Below the pieces are notes generated by a model. The model was not told the origin of the DNA. It saw nothing but the letters and a program-made list of their open reading frames with translations, and searched no databases. A stretch of DNA of 48,429 nt from NCBI GenBank assembly GCA_016188575.1, contig JACPHN010000050.1, forward strand, positions 1 to 48,429, given 5' to 3'. Source of the stretch: Candidatus Schekmanbacteria bacterium. Its GTDB lineage: Bacteria > CSSED10-310 > JACPHN01. Below, piece by piece: positions 31,681 through 39,253 of this stretch; position 1 is the stretch's first letter, and each line of letters opens with the position of its first letter. The position numbers and the translations under genes are program-made.

Positions 31681-31875
31681 ATGACCAACCCGGATCGCGA
31701 AGCCAACACCACACCCTCCGACGTAACCGCCACCGATGGCGAGCGCCAGCGAGCAGTGCAGCGCAAACCGTGGCCGGGCGCGCCTCGCCTGACCAGGCTC
31801 ATGGTGGCGGACACGAAGTCCGGCGGCACGATATTCACCTCCATGGAGGGCACCTGCTCCTCTGCTCCTTCCTGA
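31681..31875 (+). CDS. Candidate RiPP precursor peptide with lasso-type leader
   Basis: The ATG at 31681 sits five bases after AGGA; an earlier ATG at 31669 is less well placed. The 64-residue product has a polar leader ending KPWPGAPRLTRLMVADT, which fits the lasso leader pattern Y/W-x-x-P-x-L with a Thr near the cut site; that pattern is recognised by the leader-binding B1 protein. The likely core is SGGTIFTSMEGTCSSAPS, rich in Ser and Thr and ending in Ser. The paeninodin leader has the same P-x-L-x-x-L-x-V-x-x-T spacing, and its C-terminal Ser is phosphorylated by an HPrK-like kinase. Ring geometry is not ideal: Glu56 is tenth from Ser47 or ninth from Gly48, where the cut would be three rather than two residues after Thr. 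It converges on the cyclase-like operon, which is unusual. Confidence 0.55.
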   Translation: MTNPDREANTTPSDVTATDGERQRAVQRKPWPGAPRLTRLMVADTKSGGTIFTSMEGTCSSAPS

Positions 31876-31916
31876 TCACCCACGCCGGGCAATCCCGGCG
31901 CGACGCGTCCACCGGC

Positions 31917-33740
31917 TCAGCGGCAGCGCTGCTGCCAGTCCGCCGACAGCAAGGTGATCAGGGCGGCCTGTCGGTGCGCAAAGCCCCGCCGCTCGCGAAC
32001 ATCGGCGACCGTGGAGTGGGGCACCGGGTCGGACGCGAGCAGGCGTTTCATGGCAGGGTAATCGATCCACTCGAAAAGCCGCGGGGGGTCGACGAGGCGG
32101 GCGCGCCGGACCAGCTCGAGAATCGCCTCATCCGCGCACCGCACCAGGCGCCGGACTCGCTGTGATTCCGCCCTCTTGGGCGCGCTCAGGATCGCCTCCG
32201 GCACCCGCCCTGCAAGCGCCCGGCGAAAAAGTGACCGCTCCATGCCGTGGCGAATGAACTGCTCCGGCGGCATGCCCAGGCAGAGCTCCACGAGCTCGCG
32301 ATCGAGCAGCGGGTAGCGATAGCGGATGCCGAGCGCCGCGCCGGCTGCCGCCCACGATTCGACGCGATGCGTGAGGCGGGTATCGATCAGCGTCGCAAGC
32401 TGGCTCGACCGAAAACCACCTGGCTGCGCGGCATAGCCCAGGGGCGCGAGGAGCGGGTCGGAAAGGATCGCGCGGTTGAAGGCGGCGTCGATGTAGGGCA
32501 AGGCCACGAAAGCGAGGGCAGAGGAACGTGAAGTCAATGGGCCGGGCAGGCCAACAGCTCCGAGCACATCGCGAAGCAGCCAGGAGGCGACATCCCGAAG
32601 CCAACCGCGGCGGCGGCGCGGAGCGTGCAGGCGGGACTCGCGCCAGGCCGTGCCCCAGCGGCCCTGGCGCAGCAGCTCGAACCAGGCGGCCCAGCGGCGC
32701 GAGGTGACGAGCTCGTCGCCGCCCCAGCCGGTAAGGATGACCCCGACGCCATCCGCCCGTGCCTGCGCGAGCACGGTGCGCTCGTACCGCATCATGTGCA
32801 CAGGAAAGCGCGTGAAATCCACGAGATCAGTGCGCACGATCGCTGCCGCCGAGAGCCGCTGCGAGCGCAGGGGAACGCCGAGCTCCGCCGCCAAAAGGGC
32901 CGCGGCGGCATGCGTGTCATCGCCGTCCGGATGCGCCACGTCCGGCGGCGCCAGCCAGGTGTAGCCGGCAGTCAGGGCGCGCCCCTGGCGAGTCAATGCC
33001 CGGGCCGCCAGCACCGCAACCGCAGAGGAGTCCACGCCGCCGCTCACGTGCGCGCCGATCCTCGCCGCACCGGAAATACAGCGATCTACCGCCGTCTCCA
33101 GGCCGTCGCGCAGGGTTTCCGCGTACTCGTCGTCGCGCTTGAACCGGATCTCCGGAGCATCCTCCCAGCGTTGCCAGCGGCGCAGCCTCGCGTCCTGCCC
33201 ACAAACGGTCAGGGCGTGCCCCGCAGGCAGCTTGCGGACGCCATCCCAGAAGGTCGCCGCGCCGAGACCCGGAAGGAGCTCCGCCGGGCGCTGCAGGTAC
33301 GCCGCCAGCACCGGCTCGTTCAGGCGACGGGGCATGCCGCCTGCCGCGTCCAGGCTTTCAACGTCGCTTGCAAAGGCAACGCGGCCCGCGGTGACGCAGT
33401 AGACAAGCGGCCGGGCCCCGATCGGGTCGCGAGCGAGAAAAAGCTCCCGCGATGCCGTGTCCCATACCGCGACGGCGAAGTCCCCGAGAAGCCGCCGCGG
33501 GCATTCCGCTCCCCACCGGCCGTACGCGTGCGCAATGAGCTCTTCATCAGCACATTGCGGCGGCAGGCACAGCGCGCGCGTCAGCTCGGCACGATTGTCG
33601 AGCCAGCAATCGGTGAGCGCGCAGAAATTCCCGACAGCGCGCCAGCCACTCGCGCCCCGCGGCGAGGCGCGGCCTGCAGTGCTGCCATCGGCCAGCGGCT
33701 CGACCGGGCCTGTCGTGCGGTCACAAACGCCAAGGATCAT
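31917..33740 (-). CDS. Asparagine synthetase homologue, lasso-cyclase-like
   Basis: I place the start at the ATG at 33740 (MILGVCDRTTG), where the amidotransferase-like fold begins; a frame to 33818 overlaps the kinase gene. The 607-residue protein has an N-terminal Ntn-hydrolase-like domain (FLARDPIGARPLVY) but lacks the N-terminal Cys of true glutaminases. It then has an ATP-pyrophosphatase domain with PP-loop HVSGGVDSSAVAV, ILTGWGGDEL and RYRYPLLDRELVELCL. Loss of the Cys with a kept synthetase site is the pattern of lasso cyclases (McjC type), which adenylate a side-chain carboxylate. It is last in an operon with a sulfotransferase and an HPrK-like kinase, the company of tailored lasso peptides. 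True asparagine synthesis without glutamine use is the alternative. Confidence 0.82.
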   Translation of the reverse strand: MILGVCDRTTGPVEPLADGSTAGRASPRGASGWRAVGNFCALTDCWLDNRAELTRALCLPPQCADEELIAHAYGRWGAECPRRLLGDFAVAVWDTASRELFLARDPIGARPLVYCVTAGRVAFASDVESLDAAGGMPRRLNEPVLAAYLQRPAELLPGLGAATFWDGVRKLPAGHALTVCGQDARLRRWQRWEDAPEIRFKRDDEYAETLRDGLETAVDRCISGAARIGAHVSGGVDSSAVAVLAARALTRQGRALTAGYTWLAPPDVAHPDGDDTHAAAALLAAELGVPLRSQRLSAAAIVRTDLVDFTRFPVHMMRYERTVLAQARADGVGVILTGWGGDELVTSRRWAAWFELLRQGRWGTAWRESRLHAPRRRRGWLRDVASWLLRDVLGAVGLPGPLTSRSSALAFVALPYIDAAFNRAILSDPLLAPLGYAAQPGGFRSSQLATLIDTRLTHRVESWAAAGAALGIRYRYPLLDRELVELCLGMPPEQFIRHGMERSLFRRALAGRVPEAILSAPKRAESQRVRRLVRCADEAILELVRRARLVDPPRLFEWIDYPAMKRLLASDPVPHSTVADVRERRGFAHRQAALITLLSADWQQRCR

Positions 33741-33783
33741 GTTTGGGTCAGCTCTCCTCGCTGCGGCCCCGCTGTGCGGGCCG

Positions 33784-34713
33784 TCAGCTCCGACACCAGG
33801 CCTCCAGACGGTCGACACAAGCTTCGAGATGATCCCATCCCCACGGCAAGTCCAGGCGCTCGACCGGCACGCGCGCCGCGATCTGCGCCGCCCAGGACAA
33901 GTGTCCCACGCAATCGCCGCTGACTCGGCCGAGCTCGATCCCGGCAGTCAGCCGCCCGATGCCGTCGAAGCCTCTGAAGCCTCGCTTGCGGTCGGCGGCG
34001 AAAAGCTCCAGGTCGTCGCCCCGTTGCTCGTGCAGGAGCGCGATTCGGGACAGCGGCAACGGCGCGGGCGCGGCCGGGTGAAGGCAGCGCCGCAGATGCA
34101 ACGATTCCCGCGCGGCGGCGCCACGTTCCAGGCCGCCAAAGGCCGCCTGATCCAGCGTGTCCGGCCACAGCAGCAGCCAGGGCGCCTGCGGGTGCGCCAG
34201 CAGCACTGCGCCGCCCGCATCCGCTGCCGCCGAAACCCGGAGCAGCCCATCGGCGAGCAGCGCGTGACCGCGCGCTGCCAGCGCGCCGGCCAGGGTCGAC
34301 TTGCCGCTGCCGCTCGGCCCCGCCAGCGCCACGGCCCGGCCGCATACACCGACAGCCGACGCCTCGAGGAGCCAATCACCCCGCAAGATGCACGCCAAGG
34401 TAAACACCGGGTGCAGCAGGAACAGGCGGACCGCTGCTGCCTCCGCCCCGCCGGCGGGCTCCACCGCGATCTCACGGCCGCCGTCGCGCACCAGATAGCG
34501 CGCCACGCCCTCCAGCCGCCAGAGCGCCTCGCCCTTGCCCAACTCGCAGGTCGTCCGCCGGCTGCGCGCGCGAGCGAGAGTGGGCGGAACGTCCTCAAGG
34601 ACAATCCGGATATCGGCAGCGGAGTCCGCGCACGGCATGGCGGCGAGCTCGGGAAGGGCAAGCTCGCTGTCCAAGATCAGACCGCAGTACCGGTAGCGGT
34701 GGTGCATCACCAC
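33784..34713 (-). CDS. HPr kinase/phosphorylase-like kinase, candidate RiPP tailoring kinase
   Basis: The 309-residue protein starts MVMHHRYRYCGLILDSELAL, the opening common to HPrK-related kinases of peptide clusters. It has Walker A LAGPSGSGKSTLAGAL (about 150-165) and HALLADGLLRV, where HPr kinases have an Asp-Asp pair; the second Asp is Gly here. The N-terminal DRTGG-like domain of true HPr kinase is absent and there is no ptsH nearby. Known relatives (the paeninodin kinase) phosphorylate the C-terminal Ser of the lasso precursor, and the nearby precursor ends in Ser. It starts six bases after the sulfotransferase stop and precedes the cyclase-like gene. The changed Asp calls for caution about activity. 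Confidence 0.78.
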   Translation of the reverse strand: MVMHHRYRYCGLILDSELALPELAAMPCADSAADIRIVLEDVPPTLARARSRRTTCELGKGEALWRLEGVARYLVRDGGREIAVEPAGGAEAAAVRLFLLHPVFTLACILRGDWLLEASAVGVCGRAVALAGPSGSGKSTLAGALAARGHALLADGLLRVSAAADAGGAVLLAHPQAPWLLLWPDTLDQAAFGGLERGAAARESLHLRRCLHPAAPAPLPLSRIALLHEQRGDDLELFAADRKRGFRGFDGIGRLTAGIELGRVSGDCVGHLSWAAQIAARVPVERLDLPWGWDHLEACVDRLEAWCRS

Positions 34714-34719
34714 GTCAGC

Positions 34720-35565
34720 TCAGAGCCCAAGGGCCGCCAGACGCGTCTCGACTATCGCGCTCTCGCGCTCGAGCGCCTGGCGAAGTGCCGGAGACAACAA
34801 GCGTGCTCCATCGCCACAGCCGCCGCTGCGAAAGAACCGCGGTACCGCGCGGGGAGCCTCGGGGAAGCGGTGTGCGGATTCCTGGGCCCGCAGGTTCTCG
34901 AAGCTCGACGCGGCGATGGCGGCCGCGATTGCCCCATCGCCCTGCTCGAGGCCGAGAAAACGCACCGCCGCTCGAAATGTGGGCAGGGGCGACTCCCGCA
35001 TGGCGCGAAAGCGCATGAGGTGGATGGGCATGGGCGCCTCGATCCAGCTCAGCACGTGCGCGGACCAGGAAAGCAGCGTCTGCGGCAACTGGGCCGGCAG
35101 GCCGCGCCTGCCGCGAGCAAGCCCGAAGGTCGGGTCCAACATGCGCTCGGCGCCGCCGTCGGCCGAGCAGCCCCAATGATTGGCCGCGGATGCCGCAACA
35201 TCGAGTGGATCGCGCAGAATGTAGATGGCCGCGAAGTCCGGCGCGCTCCCGAGCAGCGGCCGGCCGTCGGCGAGCCGGGTGTAGGCGTCGTGTACCTTGC
35301 GCAACAGCAGCGGGAGCGGATGTTCCGCCGCCACCTCCCGGTCGGCTTCCGGCCGCAGCCGCGCAATCTCCTCAGGCGTCAGGAAGGCCGATGGGATACC
35401 GAGCCTGGTGTCGAATAGCCGGCGATCGGCGGCGATGGGAGTGCGCAGGGGCAGCGACGCGATATCGACCGGCGCCTGCTCGGGAAACAGCAGATTCGCC
35501 AGGAACACGCGCAGCCAGGTGTTGCCGGACTTCGGGTATGAGGCAAGCCAGATCGTTCGGGGCAT
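34720..35565 (-). CDS. PAPS-dependent sulfotransferase
   Basis: The 281-residue protein has the 5'-phosphosulfate loop at its start (IWLASYPKSGNTWLRVFLAN) and the 3'-phosphate motif YILRDPLDVAASAANHWG (about 117-134). It also has the family's later LRFRAMRESPLPTF-type segment, here HLMRFRAMRESP. It moves sulfate from PAPS to a hydroxyl or amine. Sulfotransferases appear in some lasso clusters with HPrK-like kinases. It is first of the three-gene operon. The acceptor could be the peptide, its sugar, or something unrelated. Confidence 0.85.
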   Translation of the reverse strand: MPRTIWLASYPKSGNTWLRVFLANLLFPEQAPVDIASLPLRTPIAADRRLFDTRLGIPSAFLTPEEIARLRPEADREVAAEHPLPLLLRKVHDAYTRLADGRPLLGSAPDFAAIYILRDPLDVAASAANHWGCSADGGAERMLDPTFGLARGRRGLPAQLPQTLLSWSAHVLSWIEAPMPIHLMRFRAMRESPLPTFRAAVRFLGLEQGDGAIAAAIAASSFENLRAQESAHRFPEAPRAVPRFFRSGGCGDGARLLSPALRQALERESAIVETRLAALGL

Positions 35566-35951
35566 GTTGGCAGTGACGGCTCGCGAGCCACGCGGTGTGG
35601 TTCAGTATCAGACGGAGCGGTATGGCGCTACGCGCCCGAGGGCCTTCTCAGGTTGCTCCGCCCGCTCCACGGTCCACATGAAGTCGCCTGACGTGGGTAG
35701 ATCGGGATGCCGGGCCGCGGCCTGGCGGGACATGGGCACGGCCACTGGCGAATGTACACCTGGCGGGACCCGCACACAAGGCCCATTGTGGGTCTGAATC
35801 CACCGCCTGGTCGACTGCGAAGCTCCCCGCACCTTACCTCCCCGCGAGAGCCCCGGGAAGGGACGAAGGGGGGCAGGCGTACCGCGGGATTGCGCTCCCG
35901 ACCCGATTGTCCTATTTACCCAGAGGGAGCTTCGTGAACGAGTAACCTATC
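35566..35951. repeat. Intergenic region with dispersed repeat copy C (35794-35872)
   Basis: This divergent gap serves the sulfotransferase operon and the VWFA gene. At 35794-35872 it contains TGAATCCACCGCCTGGTCGA followed by CTCCCCGCACCTTACCTCCC, matching parts of copies A and D. No gene is supported; a 74-residue minus frame (35608-35832) lacks likeness and ribosome site. I see no clear promoter boxes. Confidence 0.5.
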
Positions 35952-37181
35952 ATGTCGAACACCATTCCCCCGGCCGGCCAAGGAGCCCAGAAGATCGCCG
36001 CGGCGATGTCCGTCACTCGGGGGTGGGCAACCATCGCACTGGTTTGTCTGCTTACCCCGATCTCAGCGCGCGCCGAACGGGCTCCGGCGATCGGGTTTGT
36101 GAGCCCAACCCGGAGCCAACCGGTCTCCGGGGCCACCCCCTTCGCCTTCGCGCTGAGCCGATCCGCGCCGGACATCGAGCGCATTGAAGTCTCCACGCGA
36201 AATGCCAGAATCGGCACGGCCCTCCCTCCCCACTGGCGCTTTACATGGACGCCGGAAGAACCGCTGGTCGACGAGGTCGTCATCGCCGAGGCCTTCGCGG
36301 GCGACGCGCTCGTGGAACGTATCCACATGCGCACGGCGGCAACCGCAGCGGCGGCCGAGGGGGAGCTGGTCTATGTGCCCAGCGTGATGATCTATCCGGT
36401 CGTGACGGACGGCCGCGAGCACCAGATGCGCGCGCTGACGGCAGCGAACTTCGCGGTGCTCGACGAGGGGAAGCCCGTAGCGATCGAGTCGTTCGCCAAC
36501 GCGCGCGGGCCGTTTACGGCCGCGCTTCTCATCGACCGGAGCGAAAGCATGGAAACCGAGCTGCCTTTCGTCAAGCAGGCCGCAGCGCGGTTCATCGCTC
36601 GCCTTCAGGACGAAGACGGCGTGGCCGTGTACGGCTTCGACGAGACCGTGTCCTTTGGGCCACCGCCAAGTCGCGACAAGGCCGCCGCGAAGGCGGCACT
36701 CGACGCCATCCAGCTTGGTCGCCGCACCGCGATCTTTGACGCCATCACCCGCGTCGTTGTCGATCTCCAGTTGGCCACCGGGCGCCGAGCGCTGCTCTTG
36801 TTCTCGGACGGCGAGGACACGGCCAGCAGCTCGAGCCTCGGCACGGCCATGCGGCGTGCCCTGGAGGAAAACGTCATCGTGTACGCAATTGGCTTTGGCG
36901 CAGCGACGGAATCCGTGGCCGCGCGTCGCTACCTCACCTGGCTCGCCGACGAGACGGGCGGCCTCTACCGGTCGGTCAGCTCGCGCCAGCAGCTCGACTC
37001 CGCTTATGGCGAGTTTTTCACCGACTTGCGGGCGCAATACAGCCTCTCGTACCGGCCGCCTGCCGGCACTCCCGGCCCGCGGTCCATCGCCGTGAAGCTG
37101 CGCGACGTCAAGGAGGGCTGTCGCGTTCGCGCTCGCCGGTCGTATCTCTACAACCCACCTGCGGGCGCGGGCGCGAAATAG
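35952..37181 (+). CDS. Secreted VWFA-domain protein
   Basis: The 409-residue protein has a signal peptide-like stretch after an N-terminal extension (GWATIALVCLLTPISARA). An ATG at 36006 would give a more usual signal length. A beta domain (about 50-130) is followed by the VWFA-related domain, with MIDAS motif LLIDRSESMETELPF (DxSxS, about 193), VYGFDETVSF, and FSDGEDTASSSS. The tail LRAQYSLSYRPP is typical of the VWFA-related family common in Acidobacteria and Deltaproteobacteria. VWFA domains bind ligands through a metal ion. It is transcribed alone; the partner is unknown. Confidence 0.85.
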   Translation: MSNTIPPAGQGAQKIAAAMSVTRGWATIALVCLLTPISARAERAPAIGFVSPTRSQPVSGATPFAFALSRSAPDIERIEVSTRNARIGTALPPHWRFTWTPEEPLVDEVVIAEAFAGDALVERIHMRTAATAAAAEGELVYVPSVMIYPVVTDGREHQMRALTAANFAVLDEGKPVAIESFANARGPFTAALLIDRSESMETELPFVKQAAARFIARLQDEDGVAVYGFDETVSFGPPPSRDKAAAKAALDAIQLGRRTAIFDAITRVVVDLQLATGRRALLLFSDGEDTASSSSLGTAMRRALEENVIVYAIGFGAATESVAARRYLTWLADETGGLYRSVSSRQQLDSAYGEFFTDLRAQYSLSYRPPAGTPGPRSIAVKLRDVKEGCRVRARRSYLYNPPAGAGAK

Positions 37182-37244
37182 GCGGGCTCGCCGCCTCAAC
37201 GCTCGACGCGCAAGCGCGCCGGTCGCCGCAGGTCCGCCTCGCGG

Positions 37245-37583
37245 TCAGGAGTCGTCGCTGCCGGCGAGCTCCGCCTTCCAGGACAGCATCTTGGCCTTTG
37301 CCTGCATCTCTTCCGCGAGCTGGATCATGCCCTGGCGCTGGTAAAGACGGGACAGATTGGCGTAGGCCAGCACGCACTCCGGATCGATCCGCAGGAGCTC
37401 GCGAAAGGCTTGCTCCGCGGCGGCGAAATCACCGGCATTCAAGTGGACGAGGCCCTTGACCTCGATGGCATCGAGGTATCGGGGGTCGAGCACAATCGCT
37501 TGCTCGAGCAGCGCCAGCGCCTCCGCATGCTGATTCTTGCGGGCCAGTGCCGCGCCGCGCAGGTAGAGCTCCTCGGCGTCCAT
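37245..37583 (-). CDS. Small TPR-repeat protein
   Basis: The 112-residue protein has three TPR units: AEELYLRGAALARKNQHAEA, YLDAIEVKGLVHLNAGDFAA and CVLAYANLSRLYQRQGMIQL. No signal peptide is seen, so it should act in the cytoplasm as a protein-binding scaffold. It starts four bases after the SufT-like gene stop and ends the operon with the PP2C gene. Its partner is unknown. Confidence 0.82.
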   Translation of the reverse strand: MDAEELYLRGAALARKNQHAEALALLEQAIVLDPRYLDAIEVKGLVHLNAGDFAAAEQAFRELLRIDPECVLAYANLSRLYQRQGMIQLAEEMQAKAKMLSWKAELAGSDDS

Positions 37584-37587
37584 GGGG

Positions 37588-37896
37588 CTAGCGCGTCATC
37601 CCCAGCGCCACTCGACCTTCGGGCGAGATCATTGCCGGGTTCCACTGGGGATCCCACACCAGGTCCACGCTGACGCGGTCCGATGAGATCCCGGCGCACA
37701 CGGCGTCCCGAACCGTCTGTGTGAGTGTCTTCGCCATGGGACACCCGGCCGTCGTGAGGGACATCGTGATGCGCACCGAAGAGTCCGGCGCGATATCTAT
37801 CGAGTAGATCAGCCCGAGATCGTAGACATTCAGGGGGATCTCGGGATCGTATACGGTCTTGAGGATCTCGACCACGTTCTGATCGCTTATTGCCAT
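37588..37896 (-). CDS. MIP18/SufT-like (DUF59) iron-sulfur assembly protein
   Basis: The ATG at 37896 (MAISDQNVVEILKTVYDPEI) follows AAAGG and gives 102 residues, the family size. It shows the DUF59 motifs YDPEIPLNVYDLGLIY, SLTTAGCPMAKTL with the conserved Cys, and VDLVWDPQWNPAMIS. Relatives (SufT, PaaD, MIP18) help insert Fe-S clusters into target proteins. No suf genes are in the window. It sits 13 bases after the PP2C gene, an operon partner with no obvious Fe-S link. Confidence 0.9.
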   Translation of the reverse strand: MAISDQNVVEILKTVYDPEIPLNVYDLGLIYSIDIAPDSSVRITMSLTTAGCPMAKTLTQTVRDAVCAGISSDRVSVDLVWDPQWNPAMISPEGRVALGMTR

Positions 37897-37909
37897 TGCC
37901 TTTTCTCCA

Positions 37910-39196
37910 CTAAGAGCGCCGCGGCACGGCGGGTAGGGTCGCGTCGACGTCGACTGCCTTGCTGATGGGCCGCGACTTGTCGGCGAGTTGATGGGAAACT
38001 GATCGCAACCTCTCGGTAACGTTGCCGAGAAAGGCCCAAAGGAGCTTGCGCGCGATCTCGGCATCGGACTCGAGAAGCTCGAGCAGATCGTTGCGTTTGA
38101 TGGTGAGCAGGTGAACGGCGTCGAGCGCGGTAACGGTGGCAGACCGCGGGGAATTGTCGACGAGCGCGAGCTCACCGAAATGTTGGCCGGCGCGCATGGT
38201 CTGCAAAAGGACGCCGCTGACGGTAACCTCCGCCGTGCCTTGCACCAGGATGTGGAAACGATCGCCAGGTTCTCCCTCGCGGATAATGATCGCGCCGGGC
38301 CGCCGATGCTCTTCATACACGCAACGCAAAACGCGGAGGAGCTCCTGGTCCGACATTTGATTAAACAAGAAGACGCCCCGGAGGTGCTCAACGCGCATCG
38401 TCCAGTCGAGCGGGCCGTTGCGCATGGCCGGCCGCACATTTTCAGGTTCGACGAGCACCACCGTGATATTGTCGCCACCGCCCCGCTGGTTGGCAAGGCG
38501 AATCAAGCGCACGACCAGATCCTTGCCGCGATACGACTGCACGAGAGTGCGGATGTCATTCGGCGTGACGAAGTCGCTCAGCCCGTCGGAGCAGAGAACG
38601 AAGAGATCTCCCGCCTCGACATTCACCCAGAACGTGTCCGGCTGAACCGCGGGGACAGGCCCGAGCGAGCGCTCGATGACGTTGCGGTAGGGGAACGTTT
38701 TCAGGTCCTCGCTCTTGAGCCGGCCGGACTTCACCAGCCGCTGCCCCACGCTGTGATCCTCGGTCAACTGGTACACCTTGTCGGCACGCACGAGGTACAC
38801 GCGGCTGTCCCCGACGTGGCCGATGAACGCACCTTCTTCGAGAATCAACAGCAGGTCCATGGTCGTGGCCATACCGTAACACGAGAAGTCCTCCGCGGCC
38901 TTGGCGAAAATCTTGCCGCTGGCCTCGCGCAGCGCACCCGATAGCTCGGCGAGCACACGGCGGCGGAAAATCTCCTCGTTGTCCCGGCGATGCTGGACAA
39001 GGCGTTCGCGCGCCGTCACAAAGAAATCGTCCACGCTGCGAACCGCGAGCTGGCTGGCGACCTCACCCGCGTTTCCGCCGCCAACTCCGTCGGCCACAGC
39101 AAAGAGGCCAACCTCCTCGTTGACGAGGTAGCTGTCCTCGTTGTTCGTTCGCACGCGCCCCTTGTGCGAACCGGCCCAGGCGGAGACTTTCAGCAT
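37910..39196 (-). CDS. PP2C-type Ser/Thr phosphatase with C-terminal cyclic-nucleotide-binding domain
   Basis: The 428-residue protein has a complete PP2C domain (about 1-245): VRTNNEDSYLV, FAVADGVGGGNAGE, FIGHVGDSRVYLVR, LCSDGLSDFV and GGGDNITVVLVE, with all metal-binding Asp residues. A cNMP-binding fold (about 270-390) follows, with IIREGEPGDRFHILVQGTAE and GQHFGELALVDNSPRSATV, the phosphate-binding cassette with the GE and R residues. The layout suggests phosphatase activity controlled by cAMP or another cyclic nucleotide. No Ser/Thr kinase gene is close by. It is first of the operon with the SufT-like and TPR genes. Confidence 0.93.
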   Translation of the reverse strand: MLKVSAWAGSHKGRVRTNNEDSYLVNEEVGLFAVADGVGGGNAGEVASQLAVRSVDDFFVTARERLVQHRRDNEEIFRRRVLAELSGALREASGKIFAKAAEDFSCYGMATTMDLLLILEEGAFIGHVGDSRVYLVRADKVYQLTEDHSVGQRLVKSGRLKSEDLKTFPYRNVIERSLGPVPAVQPDTFWVNVEAGDLFVLCSDGLSDFVTPNDIRTLVQSYRGKDLVVRLIRLANQRGGGDNITVVLVEPENVRPAMRNGPLDWTMRVEHLRGVFLFNQMSDQELLRVLRCVYEEHRRPGAIIIREGEPGDRFHILVQGTAEVTVSGVLLQTMRAGQHFGELALVDNSPRSATVTALDAVHLLTIKRNDLLELLESDAEIARKLLWAFLGNVTERLRSVSHQLADKSRPISKAVDVDATLPAVPRRS

Positions 39197-39253
39197 TGGG
39201 AGTCACTCATGGCGTGGGAACCGCGGGAATGTACTGTGTCATGCACGGTAGCT

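Noticed and set aside
33457-35418. 653-residue plus-strand frame over the RiPP operon, examined as a possible missing B1/B2 gene
   Set aside because: No PqqD-like or transglutaminase-like motif; it is antisense to the cyclase, kinase and sulfotransferase genes.
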